Positions 14,886 through 23,272 of a DNA stretch of 27,922 bases are shown in pieces. Each line of letters opens with the position of its first letter. Position 1 is the stretch's first letter. The translations under genes and the position numbers were made by a program. The notes under the pieces are model-generated. The model worked only from the letters and a program-made list of their open reading frames with translations. It had not been told where the DNA came from and did no database searches. Origin of the DNA: a virus; the IMG/VR virus record IMGVR_UViG_3300008113_006343, positions 1-27,922 of that record. The stretch is one strand, 5' to 3'.

Positions 14886-15439
14886 ATAATAAAAAATTAT
14901 ACAATACTTGCTTAATGGTAGAGCGGGCTTTATTAACATTTCTGCCATACGAAGAGGGCGATTACGGTTGTCCTACTAGTTACTACCATAGAGCATATAA
15001 TCTTTTTAGTTTTCCCTGCACTGAATTACAAAAGCTTCATTCCAACATATCTAAAGTAATGTCAACACTAGTTGATGAGCAACTTTATGTTAGATGTTGG
15101 GTAAATCTATTTAAAAATTCAAAACGGATTGATTGGCATAGTCATTTTGAACCTGAGTTCAATGCATACCACGGGTTTTATTGTGTAAACACTGAGGATA
15201 TACCTTCTTATACAGAATATAATATTCCCGGGCATGACATTTTAAAAGTTGATAGCAAAAACGGGTTATTAGTATTAGGCAAATCAGCAGGCGATAAACA
15301 TAGAAGCTCAGAGTGGCAACACGCAGATAAGTACAGAGTAACCATTGCATTTGATGCTGTCCCAGTTGATAAATTAAGACCTAGAGACGACTTTGATGGA
15401 CTAATAATGCACAATTTTATTCCTTTGGCAAAATGTTAA
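14843..15439 (+). CDS. 2OG-Fe(II) oxygenase-like protein, N-terminally truncated
   Basis: Open frame of 198 residues from a TTG at 14843 that lies inside iscU; the first ATG is 14915. Family features are the HxH pair H99 and H101 (IDWHSHFEP), the distal H160 and R165 (WQHADKYRVTIAFD), and a beta-rich core, as in phage 2-oxoglutarate/Fe(II) oxygenases. The first dozen residues read through iscU sequence in another frame and look non-native, while homology-like sequence starts at LFTDIDNKKL. There is no ribosome-binding site. The likely history is a deletion fusing iscU to this gene. Its substrate is unknown. Confidence 0.75.
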   Translation: MLNSCCWTDLFTDIDNKKLYNTCLMVERALLTFLPYEEGDYGCPTSYYHRAYNLFSFPCTELQKLHSNISKVMSTLVDEQLYVRCWVNLFKNSKRIDWHSHFEPEFNAYHGFYCVNTEDIPSYTEYNIPGHDILKVDSKNGLLVLGKSAGDKHRSSEWQHADKYRVTIAFDAVPVDKLRPRDDFDGLIMHNFIPLAKC

Positions 15440-15753
15440 CTTTAACACCTACAGCAGCAGAAAAGATAAAAAAACAATTAGAACGTAGAGGCAAGGGACT
15501 AGGTATTCGGATAGGTGTTAAAACTACAGGCTGCTCAGGGCTTGCCTATGTTCTTGAATATGTAGACAAAGTATTTGAAGGCGATTGTATTTTTGAATCC
15601 AGCGGTGTACATGTTTATGTAGACGGCAAAAGTATAGCTTACATTACTGGATTAGAAATGGATTGGGTCCGCAATGGTCTCAATGAAGGATTCGAATTCC
15701 GAAATCCAAACGAAAAAGATCGTTGTGGATGTGGCGAAAGTTTTAGAGTATGA
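15433..15753 (+). CDS. iscA: A-type iron-sulfur carrier IscA
   Basis: 106 residues. The three ligand cysteines are C34 (TTGCSGLAY), C98 and C100 (RCGCGESF), one position off E. coli IscA (35, 99, 101). The length matches the family. The start overlaps the oxygenase stop by 7 nt. With iscU nearby it gives the phage two parts of an Fe-S assembly route, which could serve ferredoxin-dependent or iron-rich enzymes encoded elsewhere in this window. Confidence 0.93.
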   Translation: MLTLTPTAAEKIKKQLERRGKGLGIRIGVKTTGCSGLAYVLEYVDKVFEGDCIFESSGVHVYVDGKSIAYITGLEMDWVRNGLNEGFEFRNPNEKDRCGCGESFRV

Positions 15754-16085
15754 ATTTTTGGTCTAGAGACGATACTAAAGAATGGATTTCTCAACTAGAG
15801 CATAGAGTTGAAGACATTGATTATTATCTACGTCGAACTGTTGACTGGTGTGAACAGAACGGTGTTTGGGATGATGATAAAGTTTTTGGATTAGCATTTG
15901 TCACTGTGCTTTGGGTATGTCACATGCGTGGCGAAGATGTAAGTCGCAAAGAAATTATTGAAATAATCGGAATCAAAGATTGGGAAGATGCTGAAGATGC
16001 TGTAATGGACTTAGGCGACCGTCTTAGTAGTGTAGATCACGAAGAAATGCTCCAAATTGTGGCAAATTCACTATATAAAGACTAG
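15750..16085 (+). CDS. Unknown helical acidic protein
   Basis: 111 residues, starting in an ATGA overlap with iscA. All-helical by pattern, acidic and Trp-rich: WISQLEHRVEDIDYYLRRTVDW, WDDDKVFGLAFVTVLWVCHMRGE, WEDAEDAVMDLGDRL. It resembles a small helical bundle. There is no membrane helix (the hydrophobic stretch AFVTVLWVCH is short) and no catalytic motif. The operon position ties it to the Fe-S genes but does not show a function. Confidence 0.7.
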   Translation: MNFWSRDDTKEWISQLEHRVEDIDYYLRRTVDWCEQNGVWDDDKVFGLAFVTVLWVCHMRGEDVSRKEIIEIIGIKDWEDAEDAVMDLGDRLSSVDHEEMLQIVANSLYKD

Positions 16086-16111
16086 ACTTTTGCCAAAATA
16101 GAGTATATAAT
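16083..16111 (+). promoter_or_regulatory. Possible sigma70-type promoter before a GTG gene
   Basis: TAGACT (16083-16088, 4 of 6 matches), a 17-base spacer and TATAAT (16106-16111) predict a start at 16118, the GTG that opens the next gene. A second -10-like TATACT lies at 16111-16116. The -35 overlaps the stop codon of the gene before. Confidence 0.4.
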
Positions 16112-16117
16112 ATACTG

Positions 16118-16540
16118 GTGTCCATTACTATCGGTATGAATTCTATGAGTATGCATCTCGAAGGCCCGTGGTTAAGTACTACAGGTAAGCGTAAAGGTAA
16201 ACCAAAGTTTAGAAATGCTGAAGAAGCAAGGAAGGCTAGAGATTTGGAACAAAGTTGGAAAGAGCTCCAGAAAAAATGGGGATTAGAAGCAGAAGATCGC
16301 AAGCGAAAGCAAGCTATGTCTGCACCTACTTGGTCGACTCCTAATACAGTATATAGGCGTGACACTGGTCCTAAAATCCCTAGCCTAAATGGTGGTGCAG
16401 ACATGAGTCCTGCTATCAAGGCAGCACCTAAGGTCTACACCGGTACTAAGATTAAAGGTATTGGTACTATGCATAAAAGCAATGCAGTTCCCATCTTTAC
16501 AGATGACGAAGCAAGAGACATTGCCAACATGCGTAGATAA
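16118..16540 (+). CDS. Conserved phage protein of unknown function
   Basis: 140 residues from the GTG; ATG at 16136, 16145 or 16151 would shorten it by 6-11 residues. The start is uncertain because no ribosome-binding site is clear, and the true one may be MHLEGPWLSTTGKRKGK. The body is basic and Pro-rich (WKELQKKWG), and the end PKVYTGTKIKGIGTMHKSNAVPIF is a strongly conserved phage signature I recall from large myoviruses, with no known function. No enzyme motif is visible. Confidence 0.8.
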   Translation: MSITIGMNSMSMHLEGPWLSTTGKRKGKPKFRNAEEARKARDLEQSWKELQKKWGLEAEDRKRKQAMSAPTWSTPNTVYRRDTGPKIPSLNGGADMSPAIKAAPKVYTGTKIKGIGTMHKSNAVPIFTDDEARDIANMRR

Positions 16541-16571
16541 TATTTTTAACATCCCGCGTAAAGGAGGAAAA

Positions 16572-17105
16572 ATGATACGCACTATAATCAAAGTTGTTCT
16601 TGTCTGCCTCGGTCTAGCTGTTGCTGGATGGATTGGCTACAAGGTAGTAAAATTTAAGTTAGATGGTAGCAAGGAAATTAATATCAAAATGAGTGCTGTT
16701 ACCGCAGAAGTTCGTAACAAGCAGTTAGAATGTCTTGCTCGTAATATCTACTATGAAGCAAAAGGTGAACCTTTTGAAGGAAAAGTTGCAGTAGCACAGG
16801 TAACTATTAATCGAATGGAAAGTGGTTTGTTTCCTAACGACCTATGTAAAGTAGTTTATCAAAAGAACATAGTCTATGACAAAGTTCTGTGTCAGTTTAG
16901 TTGGTATTGTGAAGGACCTGCCAAAATACCGCCTAAGCATACAGCCGCTTATCGTGAAAGCGAAATTGTAGCTAGACAAGTTTTGTTAGAAGGGTTTCGA
17001 CTACCTAGCCTAACTAAGGCGTTATATTTTCACGCTAAACATATTAACCCAAAATGGGATCGTGAGAAGGTAGCAGTAATTGGCGGACATATTTTTTATA
17101 GATAA
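16572..17105 (+). CDS. SleB-type cell wall hydrolase (endolysin candidate)
   Basis: 177 residues from the ATG at 16572 with AAAGGAGG just upstream. Residues 5-25 form one N-terminal membrane helix or signal anchor (VVLVCLGLAVAGWIGYKVV). The SleB domain follows: NIYYEAKGEPFEGKVAVAQ with catalytic-type E62, CQFSWYC, and the terminal HINPKW ... IGGHIFYR. SleB enzymes are lytic transglycosylases or amidase-like hydrolases of peptidoglycan. The anchored form suggests export to the periplasm, perhaps a signal-arrest-release endolysin. The next gene encodes a membrane protein that could be its holin. Confidence 0.9.
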   Translation: MIRTIIKVVLVCLGLAVAGWIGYKVVKFKLDGSKEINIKMSAVTAEVRNKQLECLARNIYYEAKGEPFEGKVAVAQVTINRMESGLFPNDLCKVVYQKNIVYDKVLCQFSWYCEGPAKIPPKHTAAYRESEIVARQVLLEGFRLPSLTKALYFHAKHINPKWDREKVAVIGGHIFYR

Positions 17106-17114
17106 GGAGATAGT

Positions 17115-17438
17115 ATGACTTTTGCATCATTGCGTGAATTAGTAAATGTTAAAAGAATGGCTGACAGTATTCGTGAGAATATTGGACATCTTAGTGCAGA
17201 AACATTAGGTTGGATTGCTGTAATTTTAGTGCATATGGCTACTATTCCTACATTAGTGGCTGTACTAACTGGACTTACAGAAAAATTACCGCCAGTTGAT
17301 CTAGTTGGATTAATTTGGCTAGGGTTGTTCTTTTTCTTTGTAAGAAGCGTTATTGCCAAAGATCTGCTTAATATTATTACTATTGGATTTGGATTCTTTG
17401 TACAGGCTATGCTTTGTGCATTGATCATTTTCAAATAA
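17115..17438 (+). CDS. Three-helix membrane protein, possible holin
   Basis: 107 residues with three membrane helices, about 33-55 (WIAVILVHMATIPTLVAVL), 65-82 (LVGLIWLGLFFFFV) and 87-106 (IITIGFGFFVQAMLCALII), and a charged N-terminus. This topology fits class I holins, and the gene follows directly after the SleB hydrolase. RBS AAGGAG is at 17104-17109. Similar proteins occur widely in marine T4-like phages, often unannotated. Holin function is inferred from topology and context; a non-lytic membrane role is equally possible. Confidence 0.75.
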   Translation: MTFASLRELVNVKRMADSIRENIGHLSAETLGWIAVILVHMATIPTLVAVLTGLTEKLPPVDLVGLIWLGLFFFFVRSVIAKDLLNIITIGFGFFVQAMLCALIIFK

Positions 17439-17441
17439 AGC

Positions 17442-17481
17442 AAAGTTCCTATAGTAAGGTATTATTATAGGAGTTTTTTTT
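17442..17481 (+). terminator. Rho-independent terminator
   Basis: A 12-bp stem with two G-T wobbles (AAAGTTCCTATA 17442-17453 with TATAGGAGTTTT 17466-17477) closes a 12-base loop and is followed by eight T from 17474 to 17481. It ends the lysis-like unit. The next late box begins 2 bases later. Confidence 0.85.
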
Positions 17482-17482
17482 C

Positions 17483-17490
17483 CATAAATA
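17483..17490 (+). promoter_or_regulatory. Late promoter box CATAAATA, predicted leaderless
   Basis: CATAAATA immediately follows a terminator, and the ATG at 17497 lies 6 bases downstream, where a T4-like late transcript would begin. It should drive the unit from 17497 to bS21 at 19597. Confidence 0.75.
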
Positions 17491-17496
17491 TTTGTT

Positions 17497-18903
17497 ATGA
17501 AAATTACGTTGGCTGATAAATTTATCGCCTGGCTTACACTAATTTGTGGTCTGTCACTAAGTGCTGTAGCAATCTATTACTCTGTAGCTGGATTGGTTAG
17601 TATTTTTGCCGCCGCAGTTGTTCCTATTATTATAATGGGTGCAGTTCTAGAAATTAGCAAGCTGGTAGCGACTGTATGGTTAAAACAGAACTGGTTTGTT
17701 GCTCCTCGAGCAATCAAGGCCTATTTGCTCGCGGCCATTGCCCTATTAATGTTTATTACATCGATGGGTATCTTTGGTTACTTGTCAAAGGCTCACACTG
17801 ATCAAAGTTTAGTCAGTGGTGATGTTCAAAGTAAGATTGCTCTTTACGACGAAAAGATTAAGACTGAAAGGGAGAACATAGATGCTTCAAGACGTGCTCT
17901 TAAACAAATGGACGAAGCTGTGGACCAAACTATGTCTCGCACTGATTCGGAAAGAGGAGCAGAACGAGCTGTACAAATTAGGCGCCAACAACAAGCAGAG
18001 CGAGCTAGACTCCAAAAAGATATTGCTACTGCACAGAGCAACATTAGTAAACTTACCGAAGAACGATCACCCATTGCTGCCGAAGTCCGTAAAGTTGAAG
18101 CAGAAGTTGGACCGATCAAGTACATAGCTAAACTTATCTACGGTGATAATCCCGATGCTAATCTTTTAGAAAAAGCAGTAACCTGGGTCATCATTATGAT
18201 TGTTGTTGTATTTGATCCGTTGGCTGTTATTATGTTGTTGGCCAGTCAATATAGTTTTCAATGGTTTAAAAAACAAGAAGAAGAACATCCACCTTACTAT
18301 GTCGCCGATGTAGGAGAAAAACCTACACCTGACGAACTAGAAGATGACGGAGTGCGTGAACCTTGCCCAAAATGCGGAACGTCAATGTTAGACGCACCTG
18401 GCATTGGCGTGTATTGTCCAAATAAAGAATGTGATGTATTCGACGGCCCAAAAAGTTATCTAGCTGAACAAGAAGATAAAGATGCAGTATGGCCGTTTCC
18501 TACATACGATGAGATAACCCCAAAAGAAAACCTCACAACTCATCATCCTGACACACATCCATATTTGCGTGAAGGTTTTAAATATCCGCCCGGATGGATG
18601 TTTCAACCACCGTTAGTTGGTAAAATTGAAGAACCAACACAGGAAGAACTTAAACCAATTACTAATGAAGAAATTGATGCCCAACTAGATAAGGATTTGA
18701 ATGATGATATAGAGTTAAGCGATGAAGAGAAAGAGGCTAGACGCCGCTGGAAGGAAAATCATCCTGATTCGACTATTAAGCAACAAGAATATCTTAAAGA
18801 TGTAGGTAGAATTGATAAGTTACCCTGGGAAGACGAATCAAAAAAAAAGAGCAAGTACATAGTCAAGGAAGACAATCATCAAGTCAAGAAGACAAAGGAT
18901 TAA
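17497..18903 (+). CDS. Large membrane/coiled-coil phage protein with zinc ribbon
   Basis: 468 residues in the zero frame. Membrane helices lie at about 11-32, 33-52, 75-95 and 226-248. Between the third and fourth is a long coiled coil (110-205, KIKTERENIDASRRALKQMD). After the last helix a cytosolic zinc-ribbon-like pair (C290/C293 and C307/C312) is followed by an acidic, Pro-rich tail. Similar membrane proteins are common but unnamed in marine phages. The zero-frame tail after 18849 is a Lys-rich run (SKYIVKEDNHQVKKTKD). An A9G slippery site leads to a better -1 ending of 39 residues, giving 490 residues and a stop at 18966-18968. Confidence 0.8.
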   Translation: MKITLADKFIAWLTLICGLSLSAVAIYYSVAGLVSIFAAAVVPIIIMGAVLEISKLVATVWLKQNWFVAPRAIKAYLLAAIALLMFITSMGIFGYLSKAHTDQSLVSGDVQSKIALYDEKIKTERENIDASRRALKQMDEAVDQTMSRTDSERGAERAVQIRRQQQAERARLQKDIATAQSNISKLTEERSPIAAEVRKVEAEVGPIKYIAKLIYGDNPDANLLEKAVTWVIIMIVVVFDPLAVIMLLASQYSFQWFKKQEEEHPPYYVADVGEKPTPDELEDDGVREPCPKCGTSMLDAPGIGVYCPNKECDVFDGPKSYLAEQEDKDAVWPFPTYDEITPKENLTTHHPDTHPYLREGFKYPPGWMFQPPLVGKIEEPTQEELKPITNEEIDAQLDKDLNDDIELSDEEKEARRRWKENHPDSTIKQQEYLKDVGRIDKLPWEDESKKKSKYIVKEDNHQVKKTKD

Positions 18904-18968
18904 CCTACATTCAAAATGCTGAACAAGATTCTAAATCATTGTGGCAGAGAATTAATAAGAATAAGTAA
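18840..18968 (+). other. Candidate -1 frameshift site and C-terminal extension
   Basis: Nine A (18840-18848) then G: TCA AAA AAA AAG AGC in the zero frame, so A AAA AAG is again in slippery register. The -1 frame continues GAG CAA GTA CAT for 39 residues, ending GLTYIQNAEQDSKSLWQRI-NKNK and TAA at 18966-18968. The next gene starts 4 bases later (18973). The zero-frame alternative stops at 18903 and leaves an awkward gap to that start. The layout therefore favours the -1 ending. Confidence 0.6.
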
Positions 18969-18972
18969 ATTT

Positions 18973-19383
18973 ATGAATCTTGGTAAAATTAATTTAATTA
19001 CTCCCCCGGATAAGTTGTTTAATTTAAATCCGGGGATTTTACTGATTAAGCCTAGTGTTAAAGTTAAAATGCACTTTCAACAATTGCTTAGTCAAGTTGA
19101 CGAAGATATCAATGTTTATATTTTTGATACAGACGAAACAAATACTGAATGGATGTTAAGTGTATGTCAACAAGCTGACATAATTATTATTGATATCGAT
19201 AATTGCGATGCAGTTACTAAATCATTTGTAAGTTTTATGTTGGCACAACCAAATGTACATTACTTAACTAGTGACGAAAACACTCCATACAATTTAATCA
19301 GTAGAAACAGAATATATAATCTAGACTGGATACTAGATACACTAAAGGAAGATGACGAGGAAGATGATGCAACAGAAGATTAA
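18973..19383 (+). CDS. Conserved T4-like phage protein, unknown function
   Basis: 136 residues from the ATG at 18973, chosen because the family pattern begins [22 protein letters not shown] there; a longer frame opens at 18916. It reads as an alpha/beta protein: [30 protein letters not shown], then [20 protein letters not shown] and [10 protein letters not shown]. The pattern resembles a Rossmann-like or receiver-like fold with acidic loops. I recall similar unnamed proteins in T4-like marine phages. The tail [11 protein letters not shown] is acidic and overlaps the bS21 gene. Confidence 0.8.
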   Translation: MNLGKINLITPPDKLFNLNPGILLIKPSVKVKMHFQQLLSQVDEDINVYIFDTDETNTEWMLSVCQQADIIIIDIDNCDAVTKSFVSFMLAQPNVHYLTSDENTPYNLISRNRIYNLDWILDTLKEDDEEDDATED

Positions 19384-19597
19384 AGGCACAGCAGTTATTT
19401 TAAAAGAAGGCGAGGACGTTCATCGTGCCTTACGCCGTTTCAAAAATAAAGTAGAAGACTCCGGAGTGCTCAAAACACTTCAAAAGACAGAGTTTTATGA
19501 AAAGCCCACTACAGAACGTAAACGTAAAAAAGCGGCTGCGGTAGCTCGCTACCAAAAAAAGATGGAAAAAGAACAATTACCTAAAAAAATGTATTGA
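19367..19597 (+). CDS. rpsU: Ribosomal protein bS21
   Basis: About 76 residues. The family core is unmistakable: [18 protein letters not shown], then [20 protein letters not shown] and EQLPKKMY. bS21 sits on the 30S platform beside the 16S 3' end, which carries the anti-Shine-Dalgarno. Phage copies are known from marine phages and are thought to swap into host ribosomes. The start is one of three closely spaced ATGs (19352, 19364, 19367); GAGG at 19357-19360 fits 19367 best. It overlaps the previous gene and would be transcribed from the late box at 17483. Confidence 0.93.
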   Translation: MQQKIKGTAVILKEGEDVHRALRRFKNKVEDSGVLKTLQKTEFYEKPTTERKRKKAAAVARYQKKMEKEQLPKKMY

Positions 19598-19622
19598 CAC
19601 GCATTCATAATTACTGTATAAT
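19594..19622 (+). promoter_or_regulatory. Perfect sigma70 consensus promoter, predicted leaderless
   Basis: TTGACA (19594-19599), exactly 17 bases, TATAAT (19617-19622): a full consensus match. Seven bases past the -10 is 19629, the A of the next start codon. No leader or ribosome-binding site would be present. The -35 overlaps the stop of bS21. Confidence 0.93.
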
Positions 19623-19628
19623 ATAAGA

Positions 19629-20204
19629 ATGAATACAGACATTATGATTGACCTCGAAACGTTAGATACTGGTCCTAACGCAACTATTCTCACTATCGGA
19701 GCAGTTAAATTTGATCCGTTTGGTGACGACATTAAAGAACCCAGCAGTGAAAAGTTCTATGTAAGAGTAGATCTGGATAGCTGTAACGAGCTAAAGCTTG
19801 ACGTTAGTAACGATACTATCGATTGGTGGAGTCGCCAAAGTAAAGAAGCACAAGAAGAAGCATTCAGTACTGATGGTAGAATTCATATTAGAGAAGCAAT
19901 GAATCAACTTTACAGTTTTTGTTGGGGTGCTAAACGTGTATGGAGTCACGGTGCAGCTTTTGATATTGTGATTTGCGAAAATGTTTTTAAGAAACTACAA
20001 AAAGCAGTACCGTGGACTTACTGGCAAGTTCGTTGTACTAGAACTTTGTTCGACATTGGAATTAATCCAGAAAGACCTCCGGTACTCAAACACCATGCTC
20101 TCGAAGACGCATGGAATCAAGCAGTAGGTGTTCAAAATACTTACAAGAAGTTAAGGACTGCTAGCGGCATTGATGGTCAACTTTTTAACCCATTAGCAAG
20201 ATGA
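19629..20204 (+). CDS. DEDDh-type 3'-5' exonuclease
   Basis: 191 residues. Exonuclease motif I is D8-x-E10 (MIDLETLD), motif II D112 ([10 protein letters not shown]), and motif III H155 and D160 (KHHALEDAW). Spacing and the WWSRQS segment resemble the Rv2179c-type exoribonuclease family (PF16473), seen in several large phages. It could degrade RNA or DNA 3' ends; the substrate is not set by sequence alone. The gene sits under a perfect sigma70 promoter whose start point is its own start codon, so it is an early gene. It overlaps guaC by ATGA. Confidence 0.88.
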   Translation: MNTDIMIDLETLDTGPNATILTIGAVKFDPFGDDIKEPSSEKFYVRVDLDSCNELKLDVSNDTIDWWSRQSKEAQEEAFSTDGRIHIREAMNQLYSFCWGAKRVWSHGAAFDIVICENVFKKLQKAVPWTYWQVRCTRTLFDIGINPERPPVLKHHALEDAWNQAVGVQNTYKKLRTASGIDGQLFNPLAR

Positions 20205-21292
20205 GAATTGAAGACGAAATCAAATTAGATTTTAAAGACGTATTAATTCGTCCTAAGCGTTCAACACTGTCTACTCGTAAAGATGTTGAACTAGCTAGAA
20301 CTTATAAGTTCAAACACAGCGGTACAGAATGGACAGGAATTCCTGTAATGGCAGCTAATATGGATGGTGTTGGCACACTTGAAATGGCAAAAGCATTATG
20401 GGATCATCGTATGTTTACCTGCTTGATTAAGTCATACAATGAAGATGACTTATGCGATTTAGCACAAGAGCTTGGCGGTAATTATTTTGCTGTTAGCACA
20501 GGTACTAGTGATAGTGATTTTTTAAAACTGCGAAGAATTATAAATGCCTATCCAGAGATACATTTTATTTGTATTGATGTAGCTAACGGATATCAAGAAC
20601 GGTTTGGCGACTATGTACAAAAAGTACGTCAAACATTTCCTCATTGTACAATTATTGCAGGTAACGTTGTTACCGCAGATATGACACAGGAGTTAATTTT
20701 ACGTGGAGCAGATATCGTTAAAGTTGGTATTGGTCCTGGCAGTGTATGTACTACTCGTGTACAAACTGGTGTTGGGTATCCTCAACTCTCAGCTATCATC
20801 GAATGTGCAGATGCGGCTCACGGTCTCGGTGCTCACATTATTGCTGACGGTGGTTGCACTTGCCCCGGTGACATTGCAAAAGCTTTTGGTGCTGGTGCAG
20901 ACTTTGTAATGCTAGGCGGTATGTTTGCCGGCCATGATGAAGGTGGTGGTCAAGTGGTGACCAAATACTTTAATCCTAAAGGTGAGCAATTTATCAGCGG
21001 CCGTGACACTTATGAGTTTTGTGCTACCAAAGAACAGTTTGTAGAATTTTATGGTATGAGCTCAGACACTGCTATGAACAAGCATCACGGTGGTGTTGCC
21101 AATTATCGCAGCTCAGAGGGTCGCACTGTACAAGTTCCTTACAGAGGTCCTGTAAAAGATACAGTATTAGATATTTTAGGCGGTCTACGCTCAACTTGCA
21201 CTTACGTTGGGGCAGCTAGTTTAAAACAATTATCTAAGTGTACAACATTTATCCGCGTCAATAGACAAATAAACGACGTTTTTCTGAGATAA
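20201..21292 (+). CDS. guaC: GMP reductase
   Basis: 363 residues of the IMP dehydrogenase/GMP reductase barrel. Landmarks are the N-terminal [22 protein letters not shown], and the catalytic loop [11 protein letters not shown] with C183 (E. coli GuaC uses C186). The phosphate-binding [13 protein letters not shown] and the later [14 protein letters not shown] complete the site. There is no CBS domain, which distinguishes it from IMP dehydrogenase. It converts GMP to IMP and ammonia with NADPH, shifting host guanine nucleotides toward adenine, a sensible trait for an AT-rich phage. It is co-transcribed with the exonuclease. Confidence 0.93.
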   Translation: MRIEDEIKLDFKDVLIRPKRSTLSTRKDVELARTYKFKHSGTEWTGIPVMAANMDGVGTLEMAKALWDHRMFTCLIKSYNEDDLCDLAQELGGNYFAVSTGTSDSDFLKLRRIINAYPEIHFICIDVANGYQERFGDYVQKVRQTFPHCTIIAGNVVTADMTQELILRGADIVKVGIGPGSVCTTRVQTGVGYPQLSAIIECADAAHGLGAHIIADGGCTCPGDIAKAFGAGADFVMLGGMFAGHDEGGGQVVTKYFNPKGEQFISGRDTYEFCATKEQFVEFYGMSSDTAMNKHHGGVANYRSSEGRTVQVPYRGPVKDTVLDILGGLRSTCTYVGAASLKQLSKCTTFIRVNRQINDVFLR

Positions 21293-21295
21293 ATA
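21288..21295 (+). promoter_or_regulatory. Late promoter box GATAAATA upstream of dnaK
   Basis: GATAAATA overlaps the last codons and stop of guaC. A start near 21301 would give a 5' leader of about 65 nt that begins with the first hairpin at 21301. It is the best promoter candidate for dnaK. Confidence 0.6.
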
Positions 21296-21300
21296 AATTT

Positions 21301-21361
21301 GTAAAACGCTTCGGGTTTTACAAGGGGCATGAGCCCAAAACTATCTTGCTTTTTAAGGAGA
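21301..21361 (+). promoter_or_regulatory. dnaK leader: ROSE-like RNA thermometer candidate
   Basis: Three hairpins in series. First: GTAAAAC (21301-21307) with GTTTTAC (21315-21321), capped by C-TTCG-G. Second: GGGC (21325-21328) with GCCC (21333-21336), loop ATGA. Third: TCTTGCTT (21344-21351) with the ribosome-binding AAGGAGA (21355-21361), loop TTT, one bulged G at 21348 and a U-G pair. The third has the U(U/C)GCU to AGGA pairing with unpaired G that defines ROSE thermometers. Weak pairs and a small loop would open on warming. Confidence 0.65.
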
Positions 21362-21366
21362 AATAT

Positions 21367-23250
21367 ATGAGCAAAGTAATCGGTATCGATTTAGGTACAA
21401 CAAATTCGTGCGTAGCCATTATTGAAAATGGCACAACTAAAGTAATTGAAAACTCTGAAGGCGCACGTACAACTCCAAGTATTGTAGCTTACGCAAATGA
21501 AGAAATCCTTGTAGGAGCTTCAGCAAAACGTCAAGCAGTAACAAACCCCAAAAACACTATCTACGCAAGTAAGCGACTAATTGGACGAAAGTTCAAAGAA
21601 CAGGCTGTGCAAAAAGATATTGATCTTATGCCATACGAGATTATGGAAGCTAAAAACGGCGATGCATGGGTTCGTGCTAACGGCAAAGAATTAGCTCCTC
21701 CACAGATTTCGGCAGAAGTTCTTCGCAAAATGAAAAAGACTGCTGAGGACTATCTCGGTCATGAAGTTACACAAGCTGTAATTACAGTTCCTGCTTACTT
21801 TAATGATCAACAACGTCAAGCAACTAAGGATGCAGGACAAATTTCTGGTCTTGAAGTATTGCGTATTATTAACGAACCAACCGCAGCCGCTTTAGCCTAT
21901 GGTGTAGACAAAACAGACAAGAAAGATCGTAAGATTGCTGTGTATGACCTAGGTGGTGGTACATTTGACGTATCAATTATTGAAATTGCCAACGTTGATG
22001 GCGACAAACAAATTGAAGTATTGTCTACAAACGGTGACACATTCTTAGGTGGTGAAGACTTTGATCAACGCATTATGGATTTCTTAGTAGAAGAATTCAA
22101 GAAAGAACAAGGCATCGATCTTACCAAAGACATGCTAGCATTACAACGTCTTAAAGATGCCGCTGAGAAAGCAAAAATCGAACTGTCAAGCAGTGCTCAA
22201 ACAGATGTTAACTTGCCTTACATTACAGCAGACGCTAGCGGTCCTAAGCACCTTGTAGTTAAACTTACTCGTGCTAAGTTAGAAAGCCTTGTAGACGAAT
22301 TAATCCAGCGTAGTATTAAGCCATGTAAGGTTGCTATGTTAGATGCTAAAGTAACTGCTGACGATATAGACGAAGTTATCCTTGTAGGCGGTATGACTCG
22401 TATGCCTAAAGTACAAGAAGCTGTTGAGCAATTGTTTGGCAAGGCACCCCGCAAGGATGTTAATCCAGATGAAGCAGTGGCAGCAGGTGCGGCAATTCAG
22501 GGTGCTGTTCTAGCTGGTGACCGTAGCGATGTTCTGTTGTTAGATGTTACACCATTAAGCTTAGGTATTGAAACTATGGGCGGCATTATGGCCAAGTTAA
22601 TCAACAAGAATACAACTATTCCTACAAAACATAGTCAAACCTTTTCAACAGCTGATGACAATCAACCAGCTGTTACAATTAAAGTATTCCAAGGTGAGCG
22701 TGAACTAGTTCAGCATAACAAGCTGTTAGGCGAATTCAACTTAGAAGGAATTGCGCCAGCACCTCGAGGCATGCCACAGATTGAAGTTAGTCTCGACATC
22801 GATGCCAACGGCATTATGCATGTCAGTGCTAAGGACAAGAACACTGGAAAAGAAAACAAGATCACTATCAAGAGTGACAGCGGACTTAGCAAAGAAGAAA
22901 TTGATCGTATGATTCAAGAAGCTGAGACCAATGCTGAAGACGACAAGAAAAAGCGTGAAGAAATTGAAACACGTAATATGGTAGATGCACAGATTCATAG
23001 TATCCGTAAGGATATGACTGAAGTAGCAGATGCAATTAGTCAAGAAGAAAAAGACAAAATTGAGACTGCTATCACAGATCTTGAAACTGCTGTTTTGGAA
23101 AACGATAAGGATAAGATTACTCAAAAAATCAGCGACCTTATTGCTGCCACCGAACCAGTACAAAAAGCCAAAGCCGCCAAAGCCAACGAACCAAAAGTTG
23201 ACGATGGCTTTACTGAAGCTGAAGTTAAAGAAGTTAAAGATCCAGTTTAA
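21367..23250 (+). CDS. dnaK: Hsp70 chaperone DnaK
   Basis: 627 residues from the ATG at 21367 (E. coli 638); an in-frame TTG at 21346 lies within the leader and is not used. The nucleotide-binding domain opens [14 protein letters not shown], with [30 protein letters not shown] and [12 protein letters not shown]. The linker [14 protein letters not shown] and the substrate-binding domain ([15 protein letters not shown]) follow, then a helical lid and a EVKEVKDPV tail like the EEVD-type end. All ATPase motifs are intact. No dnaJ or grpE is in the window, so host partners are needed. A full-length phage DnaK is unusual. The leader suggests temperature control. Confidence 0.97.
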   Translation: MSKVIGIDLGTTNSCVAIIENGTTKVIENSEGARTTPSIVAYANEEILVGASAKRQAVTNPKNTIYASKRLIGRKFKEQAVQKDIDLMPYEIMEAKNGDAWVRANGKELAPPQISAEVLRKMKKTAEDYLGHEVTQAVITVPAYFNDQQRQATKDAGQISGLEVLRIINEPTAAALAYGVDKTDKKDRKIAVYDLGGGTFDVSIIEIANVDGDKQIEVLSTNGDTFLGGEDFDQRIMDFLVEEFKKEQGIDLTKDMLALQRLKDAAEKAKIELSSSAQTDVNLPYITADASGPKHLVVKLTRAKLESLVDELIQRSIKPCKVAMLDAKVTADDIDEVILVGGMTRMPKVQEAVEQLFGKAPRKDVNPDEAVAAGAAIQGAVLAGDRSDVLLLDVTPLSLGIETMGGIMAKLINKNTTIPTKHSQTFSTADDNQPAVTIKVFQGERELVQHNKLLGEFNLEGIAPAPRGMPQIEVSLDIDANGIMHVSAKDKNTGKENKITIKSDSGLSKEEIDRMIQEAETNAEDDKKKREEIETRNMVDAQIHSIRKDMTEVADAISQEEKDKIETAITDLETAVLENDKDKITQKISDLIAATEPVQKAKAAKANEPKVDDGFTEAEVKEVKDPV

Positions 23251-23272
23251 CACAGACACAGTTATTATATTA

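Noticed and set aside
21301-21321. Hairpin after guaC as a terminator
   Set aside because: The stem is followed by AAGGGGC, not a T-run. It fits better as the 5' hairpin of the dnaK leader.
22741-23259. Long minus-strand frame of 172 codons opposite dnaK
   Set aside because: It mirrors the codon pattern of dnaK, is Phe/Leu/Asn-rich with no domain, and all other genes are on the plus strand.
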